Shown one piece after another: positions 33,121-41,860 of a stretch of DNA of 64,000 bases (positions are counted from its first letter, which is position 1; every line of letters begins with the position of its first letter). A program made the position numbers and the translations under genes. The notes under the pieces were generated by a model, which saw nothing but the letters and a program-made list of their open reading frames with translations, did no database searches and was not told where the DNA came from. This stretch comes from Gillisella terrae (lineage in GTDB: Bacteria; Pseudomonadota; Alphaproteobacteria; Rhizobiales; Rhizobiaceae), in contig NZ_SSOA01000006.1 of the NCBI RefSeq assembly GCF_004801395.1, positions 154,965 to 218,964 of the forward strand, written 5' to 3'.

Positions 33121-34621
33121 AGATTGCAGTCTCCAGTTCGGTCATGGAAATGGTTCGTGGATCGTAGGTTGCGTGGAAGCGCCCCTCGACCATGTGAACG
33201 ATCCGGTCTGAATTGAAATAGACCTCCGGTGCCTCGTCCGAGATCAGGATGATGGAGAGGCCTTCGGCCGCGAGCTTGCGGACAATGTCGAAAATCCCGG
33301 CGCGTGCACCGACATCGACACCGACGGTCGGTGCATCCAGAATCAGTATCTTCGGACCGATGGCCAGCCATTTGGCAATGGCAACGCGCTGTTGGTTACC
33401 GCCTGACAAGGTACGGATCGGGTCTTCCGGCTGCCCAATCTTGACGCCGAGGGAGCCGATCCAGTGTTTGACGACCGAGGCTTTTTTTGACGTCGAGATC
33501 AGCCCACCGACGAGCAACTTATCAAGGGACGCCATAACGAGATTGTCGGCAATCGATTGCGGCTGATTGAGGCCGAGCGACAGGCGATCTTCGGAGAGAT
33601 AGGCAATCCCTGCCCGAATGGCATCCCGATTTGATCCGAAGTCCACCAGCTGGCCCTCAAGACGCATTTCACCGGCATGGGGACGGTGCATTCCAAACAG
33701 TGTCAGGGCAAGTTCAGTGCGTCCGGCACCAAGCAGACCCGTAATACCGAGCGTTTCTCCGCGCCGCAGATCGAATGAAACATCCGAGAACTCGCCATGC
33801 CGGCTCAAGCCGCGCACGGAGAGCACCACCGGCTGGTCATCATGATCTGTCGCAATGACGGCATTGTCGAACATGCGGCCCGTCATCAGTTCAGTGACGC
33901 GCGATTGCGTCATGCCTTCAACGGGATAGACACCGACAAGCGCGCCGTCACGCAGCACTGTGATCCGGTTCGAAATTTCCAACACTTCGGCGAGACGATG
34001 GGAGACAAAGACGACAGCCACGCCGGAAGCTGACAAATTGCGCACAATGTCGATGAGATAATCAGTCTCCGACTGCGTCAGGGAGGCGGTTGGTTCATCC
34101 ATGAAAACCAGACGCGCCTCACCCACCAGCGCGCGGGCGATGGCGACGATCTGGCGTTGAGCGATTGGAAGTTCCTTAAGTGGACGATCCAGGTCAATGT
34201 CCACGCCAAGCCGCGCGAGCGCCTGCTCGGCAGCCTTTCGGATTGCACCTTTGTCGACCAGGCCAAATTTACCCTTCATGGCGTGCTGGAAGCCGATGTT
34301 TTCGGCAACCGTCATTTCATCGAAGAGAGCGAGATCCTGCCAGATGACCTGAATACCGAGAGATTGTGCGAGCGCCGGTGTCATGGCCCCAATCGGCTTG
34401 CCATCAAACTGCAATTGTGCGCCTGCTTGCGGTTTGTAGACACCGGTGATGACCTTGATGAGTGTGCTCTTGCCGCAGCCGTTTTCACCGGCCAAACAAT
34501 GGACCTCTCCAGGATTAACCTCAAAAGACACGCCCTTGAGTGCACGGACACCGCCAAACGTGACGCTGACATCGCTCAGTGATAAAAGTGGCCTCAAGGG
34601 CAAGACTGGTTTGTCGCTCAT
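33113..34621 (-). CDS. Sugar ABC transporter ATP-binding protein (RbsA/MglA type)
   Basis: A 502-residue tandem ATPase of the carbohydrate uptake family. First domain: Walker A GENGCGKST, 'LPIAQRQIVAIARAL', Walker B 'LVFMDEPTASL'. Second domain: 'GLLGAGRTE' (degenerate P-loop, as usual in RbsA), 'LSGGNQQRVAIAKWL' and 'ILILDAPTVGVDVGAR'. GGGGAGATC precedes the ATG. It energises the two downstream permeases. Confidence 0.93.
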   Translation of the reverse strand: MSDKPVLPLRPLLSLSDVSVTFGGVRALKGVSFEVNPGEVHCLAGENGCGKSTLIKVITGVYKPQAGAQLQFDGKPIGAMTPALAQSLGIQVIWQDLALFDEMTVAENIGFQHAMKGKFGLVDKGAIRKAAEQALARLGVDIDLDRPLKELPIAQRQIVAIARALVGEARLVFMDEPTASLTQSETDYLIDIVRNLSASGVAVVFVSHRLAEVLEISNRITVLRDGALVGVYPVEGMTQSRVTELMTGRMFDNAVIATDHDDQPVVLSVRGLSRHGEFSDVSFDLRRGETLGITGLLGAGRTELALTLFGMHRPHAGEMRLEGQLVDFGSNRDAIRAGIAYLSEDRLSLGLNQPQSIADNLVMASLDKLLVGGLISTSKKASVVKHWIGSLGVKIGQPEDPIRTLSGGNQQRVAIAKWLAIGPKILILDAPTVGVDVGARAGIFDIVRKLAAEGLSIILISDEAPEVYFNSDRIVHMVEGRFHATYDPRTISMTELETAIYA

Positions 34622-34688
34622 GGCGCAATGATCTCCCCTCGCCCGACTGCAAGTGGGCGTCGTTCATTGTCTTGTTTTGCAGAAGATA

Positions 34689-34721
34689 CCGTCGCGTCAC
34701 CGATGGTGTGCAACGCGACGG
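34689..34721 (-). promoter_or_regulatory. Intercistronic stem-loop after the sugar-binding protein gene
   Basis: CCGTCGCGT (34689-34697) pairs perfectly with ACGCGACGG (34713-34721). A second, shorter pair (GCCCGC/GCGGGC, 34737-34763) lies nearer the binding-protein stop. These separate the highly expressed binding protein from the ATPase gene. Confidence 0.55.
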
Positions 34722-34784
34722 AATATAGGGTTGGCGGCCCGCTTTGAGTTCAGCATTGCGGGCGCGCTCGACGCTCAGGCGTGT

Positions 34785-35762
34785 TTAAAGACCCATGCCG
34801 ACAAGCTTGTCGATGCTTTCCTTGTCGATCTTCAGAAGCTGATCGACGACGATCGTGTTGCCTTCTGGATTGATCTTGCCAAGACCCTCAATGTCATCGC
34901 CAGCCTTCGGGGTTTCGCCCTTGACGAGACGATCAGCAAGCGTAATGAACACTTCGCCCGCCTGCTTGGGGTTCCACATGAAGCCACCGGTCAGAGCGCC
35001 GCTCTTGATGAGCTTGGCACCCTGTCCGGGAGAAAACGGACCAACCACGAACACTTTACCGTCCTTGCGGCGCTCTTCCACGGCGCGTCCGGCACCAATA
35101 GGCCCCTGCGAACCGAAGGCCAGAAAACCCTTCAGATCGGGATTGGCGGACATAAGGTCGAGCGCTGTAGAACGGCTTTTATCGAGATCTTCTGCAACGC
35201 CATAGCGGTCGCCAATGAGCTTCATGTCAGGATAATGCGCCTTGATGTAGGCGATCGCCGCGTCAGCCCAGGCATTGTGCAGCGGAACTGTGAGCGAGCC
35301 AACGAAAACCGCGTAAGACCCCTTGCCGCCCATCTTTTCGCCGAGAAGCTTGCCATGGGCTTCGCCAAAGCCCTTGGCCGACGCCAGTTCGAAATCCCAG
35401 TTTGCGCCCTTCTGATTGGGCGATTCATGCGTGATGACCTTGATGCCAGCTTTCTGCGCCTTCTCCAACACTGGCTCCAGAACTTTCGCATCATTCGGAA
35501 CGACGCCAATGACATCGACCTTTTGCGCGATCAGATCCTCAATGGCGCGCACCTGAAGAGCAGGATCGGCGCTGGTCGGGCCGACCATGAAGCCATCGAC
35601 GCCAAGCTTGGCGCTCTGTTCCTTAATGCCTGCCTCCATGGCGTTGAACCACGGAATACCGCCGATTTTAACAACGACACCAACCTTGGGGCCTGCGGCA
35701 AAAGCCGTGGACGCGAGCAAGGCAAGTGACAGACCGAATGCGGCTGAAATGATTTTTTTCAC
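34785..35762 (-). CDS. Sugar ABC transporter substrate-binding protein
   Basis: A 325-residue periplasmic binding protein of the Peripla_BP_4 (ribose/autoinducer-2/rhamnose) type. The signal peptide is residues 1-22 (KKIISAAFGLSLALLASTAFA after the initiator). 'GGIPWFNAMEAGIKEQSAKL', 'VIGVVPNDAKVLEPVLEKAQ' and 'GFLAFGSQGPIGAGRAVEER' are landmarks. The GTG at 35762 has GGAGGAACACTC upstream; the longer ATG form would bury the signal peptide. It is first in the operon; the sugar is probably a ketose handled by the two downstream epimerases. Confidence 0.9.
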   Translation of the reverse strand: MKKIISAAFGLSLALLASTAFAAGPKVGVVVKIGGIPWFNAMEAGIKEQSAKLGVDGFMVGPTSADPALQVRAIEDLIAQKVDVIGVVPNDAKVLEPVLEKAQKAGIKVITHESPNQKGANWDFELASAKGFGEAHGKLLGEKMGGKGSYAVFVGSLTVPLHNAWADAAIAYIKAHYPDMKLIGDRYGVAEDLDKSRSTALDLMSANPDLKGFLAFGSQGPIGAGRAVEERRKDGKVFVVGPFSPGQGAKLIKSGALTGGFMWNPKQAGEVFITLADRLVKGETPKAGDDIEGLGKINPEGNTIVVDQLLKIDKESIDKLVGMGL

Positions 35763-35886
35763 GAGTGTTCCTCCTCCAGGAAACGTGTTCAGCAGGTGTC
35801 CCGCCACAGCTTTTGCCTCTGCGTGCGAGCACTTTGATCTCGGCTATTCGAAATTTTCCTCCTGCTACTCCCATAGCGTACATCGT

Positions 35887-35927
35887 TTGCACAATCGATA
35901 TTTCAAGGTTGCACAATCGATGGTGCA
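35887..35927. promoter_or_regulatory. Candidate LacI-type operator, duplicated motif
   Basis: TTGCACAATCGAT occurs twice (35887-35899 and 35909-35921), 22 bp apart, i.e. on the same face of the helix. The second copy is also part of TGCAC-N8-GTGCA (35910-35927). It lies between the divergent binding-protein and LacI genes and fits binding by that repressor. Confidence 0.55.
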
Positions 35928-36002
35928 GAAACGTTAGGCAGATTTTTTTCTTTCGTCAAGAGGAGGATTGCTCTACACATCAATTTCATGAGGAGGATGA
36001 AA

Positions 36003-37073
36003 ATGGCAGACCTTAATCCCAAGAAGGCGACTATTTACGATCTGTCGGTGTTGTCAGGCGCATCCGCATCGACGGTCAGCGCTGTGTTGAATGGCACCTG
36101 GCGCAAGCGTCGCATTTCTGAAGAAACGGCTGGGAAAATCCTCTCGCTGGCGAAGGCGCAGCGCTATACCACCAATCTTCAGGCCAGAGGGTTGCGCAGC
36201 TCCAAATCAGGTCTGGTGGGCCTTTTGGTGCCTGTCTACGAAAACCGGTTTTTTTCCTCCATGGCGCAGGCTTTTGAGGCCGAGGCCCACAAGCGTGGTC
36301 TCTCACCGATGGTTGTTTCCGGGCGGCGCGATCCTGAAGCAGAGCGCAAAACTGTGGAGAGTCTGATCGCCTATTCGATTGATGCGCTGTTCATTGCTGG
36401 CGTGGCCAACCCCGATGGTGTCCATCAGGTTTGCGCCGATGCCGCCCTTCCCCATGTCAATCTCGATCTTCCCGGTAAGCTCGCTTCTTCTGTCATTTCC
36501 AACAACAGACATGGTGCTGAAATTCTAACCAGCGCGATTTTGGAGCATGCGGCACGCGCTGGCGCGCTTTCGCCTGACGATGTGGTGCTGTTTGGTGGGC
36601 ATGATGACCATGCCAGTCTTGAGCGCATCGCTGGCTTTCATGCCGCCAAAAGCGCTTATTTCAAAGCGGACGGCAGCGTCGATGATGTCGAGAAAACAGG
36701 CTATTCACCAAGGATGACAGAGCTTGTTCTCGAAAACTATTTTAAGAGAAAAGGCCGCCTGCCGCGCTGCTTCTTCGTCAACTCATCCATCAACTTCGAG
36801 GGCCTTCTGCGCTTTATGGGAAGGCATGATCCTTCGGTTGTTTCGGACATCGTGGTTGGCTGTTTTGACTACGATCCCTTCGCATCATTTTTGCCGTTTC
36901 CGGTTTACATGATCAAACCCGATATTTCCAAGATGCTCGAAATCGGCTTCGAGCTTCTGGACACCGCACCCGTTGAGCCGCTCGTAACAATCATCGAACC
37001 AATGCTGATCCCACCTCGCACCGCGCTAACCGGCCCGCTCGACGACGTCAGCCAGATGCACACCGCGAAGTGA
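36003..37073 (+). CDS. LacI family transcriptional regulator
   Basis: A 356-residue regulator. The N-terminal helix-turn-helix is 'ATIYDLSVLSGASASTVSAV' with hinge 'ARGLRSSKSGLVGLLVP'. The rest is a periplasmic-binding-protein-like sensor ('VVSGRRDPEAERKTVESLIA', 'NRHGAEILTSAILEHAARAG'). AGGAGG lies six bases before the ATG at 36003; ATGs at 35988 and 35997 overlap that ribosome site and are rejected. It is divergent from the psicose-type operon and is its likely repressor, with the sugar or its phosphate as inducer. Confidence 0.92.
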   Translation: MADLNPKKATIYDLSVLSGASASTVSAVLNGTWRKRRISEETAGKILSLAKAQRYTTNLQARGLRSSKSGLVGLLVPVYENRFFSSMAQAFEAEAHKRGLSPMVVSGRRDPEAERKTVESLIAYSIDALFIAGVANPDGVHQVCADAALPHVNLDLPGKLASSVISNNRHGAEILTSAILEHAARAGALSPDDVVLFGGHDDHASLERIAGFHAAKSAYFKADGSVDDVEKTGYSPRMTELVLENYFKRKGRLPRCFFVNSSINFEGLLRFMGRHDPSVVSDIVVGCFDYDPFASFLPFPVYMIKPDISKMLEIGFELLDTAPVEPLVTIIEPMLIPPRTALTGPLDDVSQMHTAK

Positions 37074-37152
37074 TTGCTTTTGCGGGTTGGTGAGGCAGGC
37101 AGGCCGTCAGCGATCAAAAATCCCGTTTGGATCTGATGTCGGCTTGAAGCAT

Positions 37153-37191
37153 GTCGCAGTGAATCCCATTGACTGCGATGGGCACTGCGAC
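37153..37191. terminator. Bidirectional hairpin between convergent lacI-type and FadL-type genes
   Basis: GTCGCAGTG (37153-37161) pairs with CACTGCGAC (37183-37191), and CCCAT with ATGGG inside it. It lies between two stop codons. Confidence 0.6.
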
Positions 37192-37196
37192 GGGCT

Positions 37197-38372
37197 TTAG
37201 AATTTCAGTTTGTAGGACACGGCTGCCGCCACGGCCCAATCGCCTTTGGCGTCGGCATCAAAGGTCGCGCCCTGAGATACACGCTGCTTCCCGGCCGTCA
37301 GGTAGGAGATGGCGGCACCCAGGCCAAATGTGCCGACATTGGCCTTGTATTGCAGGCCAGCACCAAGGGTCCAGGTATCGGTGGTGATATCGGCACCTGT
37401 GCCCACGCCCTGATCCCAGGTGATGTCGGTGGAGCCGGAAATCTTGTCGGTGAAGTCGTGGCCGACGCCAAGCTGGAGCGTATAGCCGTTTTTGTAATTG
37501 AACACCTTTCGGGCCGTACCAAGATCTGTGACTGTGTAGTTGAAATTCGGCAAGACGCTCCATTCGGTCCATGCGGCAGAACCGTAAACGAGCCAACCCG
37601 GTGCCACGCCTGTTTGAGCGGCAAGCTTGATGGATTGCGGCAGAGTGCCCTTCCCGAAGGCTGGCAGTGTGTTTGGAATACCCAGCGAGGTGCCGACATC
37701 GGACGCCGTGAAGGTGCCATTGCCTTCATGCTTGACCTCGGAACGATAGAGGAGCTGGACGCGAAAGGCGTATTCAGGAATATCATAGGCCAGCCCTGCC
37801 CGATATCCGAATTCACCGTTATCTCTCAGCCGCACGCTGCCGATCAACGTGTCCTCGCGATAGCTGAAACTTTCAATAAACATACCGCCGATAAAGTGCA
37901 GGCGTCCGGGACCGGCGGCAACATGCACATCACATGTCCCGCCATATTCGTCCGACGACAGTTCCATGTGAGAGGTGGGGTTTGGCAAGGGATTGCCATT
38001 GGCGGCGGCTGTCACGCCTTCAGCATTTTGTGCGGCCTGGCTATAGGTCCCTGCGCCGCCGAACGGTTTTGTGTATGTGAAGGCGCATGACAGATTGTCG
38101 GTTAAGCGCGCAGCAAAGGCGATATTGGGAATGGTAAAGGACTGAGAATAATCGCCATCATGGACGGACTGCCCAAGGAGTTTTGAATAGGAGCGATTTG
38201 GCGACACATACACAAGCGACGATTCCGTGCTGAAACGTGCGTCATCAAAAAGAATATCAGTGTTTGCCTCACCGCGCGAAAAGCCGCCTGCCATCGCCGG
38301 TATGGAATATGCCGTCGTCATGCCTGCCAACAGCAGGAAGGCGCCTGTGCGCCGAGCCATCCTGAATTTCAT
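37197..38372 (-). CDS. OmpP1/FadL family outer-membrane transporter
   Basis: A 391-residue outer-membrane beta-barrel. A signal peptide (about residues 1-28, ending AMA) is followed by 'GGFSRGEANTDILFDDARFS', the start of the hatch region of FadL-type channels. Alternating amphipathic strands continue to the C-terminal Phe ('SYKLKF'), a barrel-assembly signal. FadL proteins admit hydrophobic compounds such as fatty acids or aromatics. It is the last gene of the AraC/FGGY-kinase locus, 240 bp from the preceding gene, suggesting that the substrate of the locus is at least partly hydrophobic. Confidence 0.87.
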   Translation of the reverse strand: MKFRMARRTGAFLLLAGMTTAYSIPAMAGGFSRGEANTDILFDDARFSTESSLVYVSPNRSYSKLLGQSVHDGDYSQSFTIPNIAFAARLTDNLSCAFTYTKPFGGAGTYSQAAQNAEGVTAAANGNPLPNPTSHMELSSDEYGGTCDVHVAAGPGRLHFIGGMFIESFSYREDTLIGSVRLRDNGEFGYRAGLAYDIPEYAFRVQLLYRSEVKHEGNGTFTASDVGTSLGIPNTLPAFGKGTLPQSIKLAAQTGVAPGWLVYGSAAWTEWSVLPNFNYTVTDLGTARKVFNYKNGYTLQLGVGHDFTDKISGSTDITWDQGVGTGADITTDTWTLGAGLQYKANVGTFGLGAAISYLTAGKQRVSQGATFDADAKGDWAVAAAVSYKLKF

Positions 38373-38602
38373 CTGCTACGTTCCCACCTTGTTTTTATGG
38401 AGATGATCACGCAGTTGGTTGTCGCTGATGATTTGCCGGTCCTTGCCTCCTGCCGGCTTATCGCAACGCCCCTCTGCGCTGATCGTGTCCAGAATATGGA
38501 CAGAGGGTCAACCTTCAACGTGGCAGCGGGGACAAAGAAGGATCATTTACGGCCATTTGCCCCTATCGTGTCGCAAGGAGGGGACGCAACCCTATTGATC
38601 GT

Positions 38603-38623
38603 GGCCGGTGATCAGGACCGGCC
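38603..38623. repeat. Perfect 7-bp inverted repeat at the 3' end of the SDR gene
   Basis: GGCCGGT-gatcagg-ACCGGCC overlaps the stop codon of the SDR gene (stop at 38612). It may be a weak terminator or mRNA-end hairpin ahead of the FadL-type gene. The remaining bases up to 38372 hold the putative FadL promoter, with nothing else recognised. Confidence 0.35.
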
Positions 38624-39670
38624 GCGCTGGTCCGCCCAGCTTTGGTAATGATCGGCAATCGTCTCCGAAAATGGTCGGTATGTGATGCCGAGTTCTTCGC
38701 GGCTGCGATGATTGTCGAGCGCGAAACGAATGCCGAGATGGTTGGTCATGTAAGACTGGGTCAGTCCGAACAGCGGCCCTACGAGCCGCACGACGGCATT
38801 GGGAATTTGCCAGGTGGGCAAGAGATAGGGTCTGGGATGAACCCTTCGCGCCACGGACGCAATTTCGAGAAAGCTGCGGGTGTGGTCTTCAGCCACGATA
38901 TAACGGCCCCGGGCCGCAGGATTTTCAGCAGCGCGGATATGGGCTGCGGCCACTTCGCGGACATCAACGCAGGCAAGGCTCAGATCGGGCATGCCGTAGA
39001 AGAAATAGCCCTTGAACATCTCGTCCAGCAAAAACAGTGAGCCGGATTCAGACGCCGGTGTCAGAGAGGGGCCGAGGATCATGCCGGGATTGATGGTGAT
39101 AAGCTCCCACCTGTCCTGTTCCTTGGCTTTTGCCCAGGCGGCTTTTTCAGCCAGCACCTTTGAGTAATGATAGGGGTTATTGTCAACGGTGCTGGTCGTA
39201 TTGAAATACTCTTCGGCAACCGTGTTGTTCTTCATGCGTCGCACGTCAGCATAGTCACCAAAGATGGCGCCAATGGTCGATGTCATGACCACCTTGCGCA
39301 CCGAAGGCGTTCTGTTGACGCTACCCAGCACATTATGGGTGCCGCGCAACGCTGGCTCCACCATCTCTCTTTGGCCATCCTTGATTTTCTCCGGCAGTTT
39401 GAAAGGCGAGGCAACGTGATAGACGATGCTGCAATCGGCCATGGCCGCGTCAAATGAGCCGTCCCGCAAAAGATCCGCCTCGAACAGTTCAAGGCGGTTA
39501 TCAAATTGCGCCCGCATCTTTTGCAGCGGCGCTATTTTTTCAGCATTTCGCAAGCTTCTCACCGTGGTGCGCACCGTCTTGCCCGCTTGCAACAGCTGCA
39601 AAATAACATGGCTCGCGACAAAACCGCTACCACCCGTCACAAGGACAGTCTCTCGTGCAGTCTCTTGCAT
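38612..39670 (-). CDS. Extended SDR, aldehyde/cinnamoyl-CoA/dihydroflavonol reductase-like
   Basis: A 352-residue NAD(P)-dependent oxidoreductase. The Rossmann motif 'VLVTGGSGFVASHVILQLLQ' is at residues 9-28; the catalytic Tyr-x3-Lys is 'YHYSKVLAE', and 'SSxx'-type 'VVMTSTIGAIFG' precedes it. It resembles 4-dihydroflavonol and cinnamoyl-CoA reductases and related bacterial ketone/aldehyde reductases. GGAGGAGAG precedes the ATG. In this locus it could reduce or oxidise a carbonyl on a side chain; the coniferyl-aldehyde-type dehydrogenase across the divergent promoter hints at an aromatic substrate. Confidence 0.87.
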   Translation of the reverse strand: MQETARETVLVTGGSGFVASHVILQLLQAGKTVRTTVRSLRNAEKIAPLQKMRAQFDNRLELFEADLLRDGSFDAAMADCSIVYHVASPFKLPEKIKDGQREMVEPALRGTHNVLGSVNRTPSVRKVVMTSTIGAIFGDYADVRRMKNNTVAEEYFNTTSTVDNNPYHYSKVLAEKAAWAKAKEQDRWELITINPGMILGPSLTPASESGSLFLLDEMFKGYFFYGMPDLSLACVDVREVAAAHIRAAENPAARGRYIVAEDHTRSFLEIASVARRVHPRPYLLPTWQIPNAVVRLVGPLFGLTQSYMTNHLGIRFALDNHRSREELGITYRPFSETIADHYQSWADQRGRS

Positions 39671-39713
39671 GTTTGCTCTCCTCCTCCCGGCTATATGACG
39701 GCTGTTCAGCAGA

Positions 39714-40394
39714 TCAATAGCCAGCTTTCATCACGGATCGTTTGCCGCTGATGTGCAGAGCTGCGGCCTCTTTTTCGTCTTTGCGCAATCGGCCATTTGC
39801 AATGTAACGGATGAGCCACGGAATCCGCCTCACACGGCTGCCTGAGCTGTGGGCCAGCACATAACACTGCGCACATTTTTCCAGAATTTCGATATTCAGC
39901 AGCAGACGTTCCAGCCCCATGCCGAAGCAAAGAACAAGATCGTCCAGACAATATGCGTTTGCGCCATTTGAAAGCGCCGGTATCGGACCCGTTTGTTTTG
40001 AGGATAGGCCGACGCGTTTTGCTTCGACACCCAGATGACGAACCTGCTCATCGAAAATGGCTGGCATGGTCAAATCAGTACGCGATAGCCAGGAGCACCA
40101 GGTGAGTTGACCCGCTGCAATCGCCCCGACATCCGGGCGGGCCTGATAAATCCGCTGATGGAGATCTGTCGATGGTTGGGTCATATCCACCCATTCGAAC
40201 GTGCCGGGAATGTCGCGCCCGGCCTCGATGCGAACGCGCACAAAGGCCTGACGCTCAGGAATGCGCTGAGAGACAACATCACCCGGCTTGAGCAAACCCT
40301 TGCCAAACAGGCGGGCCGCAGCGAGCCCCAATTCCTCTTCCACGTTGGCATTGGTCTGGTGACTGACCGCCTGATTTACCATTGGAGCGACCAT
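39714..40394 (-). CDS. Class II aldolase-like protein lacking the metal site
   Basis: A 226-residue protein aligned by eye to the class II aldolase/adducin fold: 'VSQRIPERQAFVRVR', 'DLHQRIYQARPDVGAIAAGQ', and 'LLNIEILEKCAQCYVLA'. The paired His of the Zn site (HTH in the neighbour) are replaced by AGQ, and the later NHG/SHG motif is absent. It is probably not an aldolase; a structural, regulatory or decarboxylase-like role is possible. The ATG at 40394 is one base after the aminotransferase stop. The C terminus carries a basic extension ('RRIPWLIRYIANGRLRKDEK'). Confidence 0.7.
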   Translation of the reverse strand: MVAPMVNQAVSHQTNANVEEELGLAAARLFGKGLLKPGDVVSQRIPERQAFVRVRIEAGRDIPGTFEWVDMTQPSTDLHQRIYQARPDVGAIAAGQLTWCSWLSRTDLTMPAIFDEQVRHLGVEAKRVGLSSKQTGPIPALSNGANAYCLDDLVLCFGMGLERLLLNIEILEKCAQCYVLAHSSGSRVRRIPWLIRYIANGRLRKDEKEAAALHISGKRSVMKAGY

Positions 40395-40395
40395 A

Positions 40396-41859
40396 TCACA
40401 CCATCCCGAACACAGTATCGAAACGGTTGAGTGCATCGTCGATCACCTCATCGGTGTCGGCCATGCTGGTGTAGATGCGGCTTCCGGCAAGGGTGAGCAG
40501 CCCCTGCGAGAGATAGGCAGCGCCCATTTCTTCCATCAGGTGCTTTCGAGCATTGGCCTCGCGCATGAGCTTGATCGGATTGCGCATGCTCATCAGCAGC
40601 ACTGCGGATGTCTGAAGATGAACAATCGAGCCCATGTTGTAGACAACATAGGGCAGGCTTCTTCGGTTCATGATTTCCTTGAGGCCCCGCGCCAGCCGAT
40701 CTCCGGCCCGCCCGGCCAGAATGGGAGCGTTTGTGCGGGCCATTTCCTCAATGGCATAATAGCCAGCCACGCAGGACAAGGGGTTGGCCGAGAGTGTGCC
40801 GCCAACGAAGGCCCGTTTGCTGGAGGTGCCAATGCCGCCGACAAGGGCCATCATCACTTCTTTTCGTCCGCCAATACCGCCCGCCATCAGATAGCCGCCG
40901 GTCAGGCATTTGCCAAACACCGTGATATCGGGATTGACGTTAAAATAGCCCTGTGCGCCACCCATGCCGACGCGAAAGCCGGTGACCACTTCATCAAAGA
41001 TCAACAGCGCGCCGAACTCGTCACAAAGCTTGCGCACCTCCCTGTTATATTCCGGGGTCACAGGTCGCGTGCCGCTCTCGGGGCCGAGCGGCTCGACAAT
41101 GACCGCAGCCGTGCCGCCGCGAATGCGGTTCAGCATGAGTTTGCGACGCAACGTGCCAAGCTCATTGGGAAAGACTTCCTGCGTATAGCCTGTCACGCCC
41201 TTTGGTATGCCGGTTGCCTCACGGCGGCCCGTTCCCGGCACGCGCATGCCATACACCATCTGGTCGCTCCAGCCGTGATAATCGCCTCCGACCTTGATCA
41301 CCCATTTCTTGCCGGTGTAGGCGCGGGCGAGACGGATGGCCCCCATGCAGGCTTCGGTGCCGGAGCCAAGCATGCGAAACATCTCGATACCCGGCATGTG
41401 CTGACGGATGATTTCGGCCAGCTTGATTTCATACTCATGCAGCAGGCCTGTGACCGGCCCGCAGGCATCCAAGATTTCATGGGCCTTTTCGCGCACCGGC
41501 AGATAGTTTGACCCCAGCAGTGTTGGGCCGCCTGCCTGCAAAAAGTCGATGTATTGATTGCCATCGGCATCCCACATATGCGCGCCATCCACCTTGGTGG
41601 CCGCAATTGCGAAGGGATAGTTGAAGGCAAGATTGTGCTGCACACCGCCGGGAATAACCTCGCTTGCGCGTGTCGCCAAAGCCTTGGATGTCTGGCATTT
41701 TTGCTCGAAATAGTCCAAAACCTTGGGCATATTGGCCTTGGATATGCCTTTGGGCGGCTGTTTCAGCAAGGTGCCGAGCCGATCCATCAGATCCTTATTG
41801 TCTGGCCAGGTGCTGATGGCATAGGCGGCGGGTTCTGCGGTTCTTGTTGCCATGTTCAT
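40396..41859 (-). CDS. Class III aminotransferase, glutamate-1-semialdehyde aminotransferase-like
   Basis: A 487-residue PLP enzyme. 'MLGSGTEACMGAIRLARAYT' (163-182) is the phosphate-binding region, 'LLIFDEVVTGFR' gives Asp289, and Lys317 in 'VFGKCLTGGYLMAGG' is the Schiff-base lysine. It is longer than HemL by about 55 N-terminal residues and sits in a catabolic operon, so a biosynthetic HemL role is unlikely. It could transaminate, or move an amino group within, an intermediate of the locus. AAGGAGCCTGAT precedes the ATG. Confidence 0.88.
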   Translation of the reverse strand: MNMATRTAEPAAYAISTWPDNKDLMDRLGTLLKQPPKGISKANMPKVLDYFEQKCQTSKALATRASEVIPGGVQHNLAFNYPFAIAATKVDGAHMWDADGNQYIDFLQAGGPTLLGSNYLPVREKAHEILDACGPVTGLLHEYEIKLAEIIRQHMPGIEMFRMLGSGTEACMGAIRLARAYTGKKWVIKVGGDYHGWSDQMVYGMRVPGTGRREATGIPKGVTGYTQEVFPNELGTLRRKLMLNRIRGGTAAVIVEPLGPESGTRPVTPEYNREVRKLCDEFGALLIFDEVVTGFRVGMGGAQGYFNVNPDITVFGKCLTGGYLMAGGIGGRKEVMMALVGGIGTSSKRAFVGGTLSANPLSCVAGYYAIEEMARTNAPILAGRAGDRLARGLKEIMNRRSLPYVVYNMGSIVHLQTSAVLLMSMRNPIKLMREANARKHLMEEMGAAYLSQGLLTLAGSRIYTSMADTDEVIDDALNRFDTVFGMV

Positions 41860-41860
41860 A

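Noticed and set aside
40396..41859. hemL (glutamate-1-semialdehyde aminotransferase for heme synthesis)
   Set aside because: The protein is longer, embedded in a catabolic operon with an aldolase and a kinase, and alphaproteobacteria make 5-aminolevulinate by the HemA/Shemin route.
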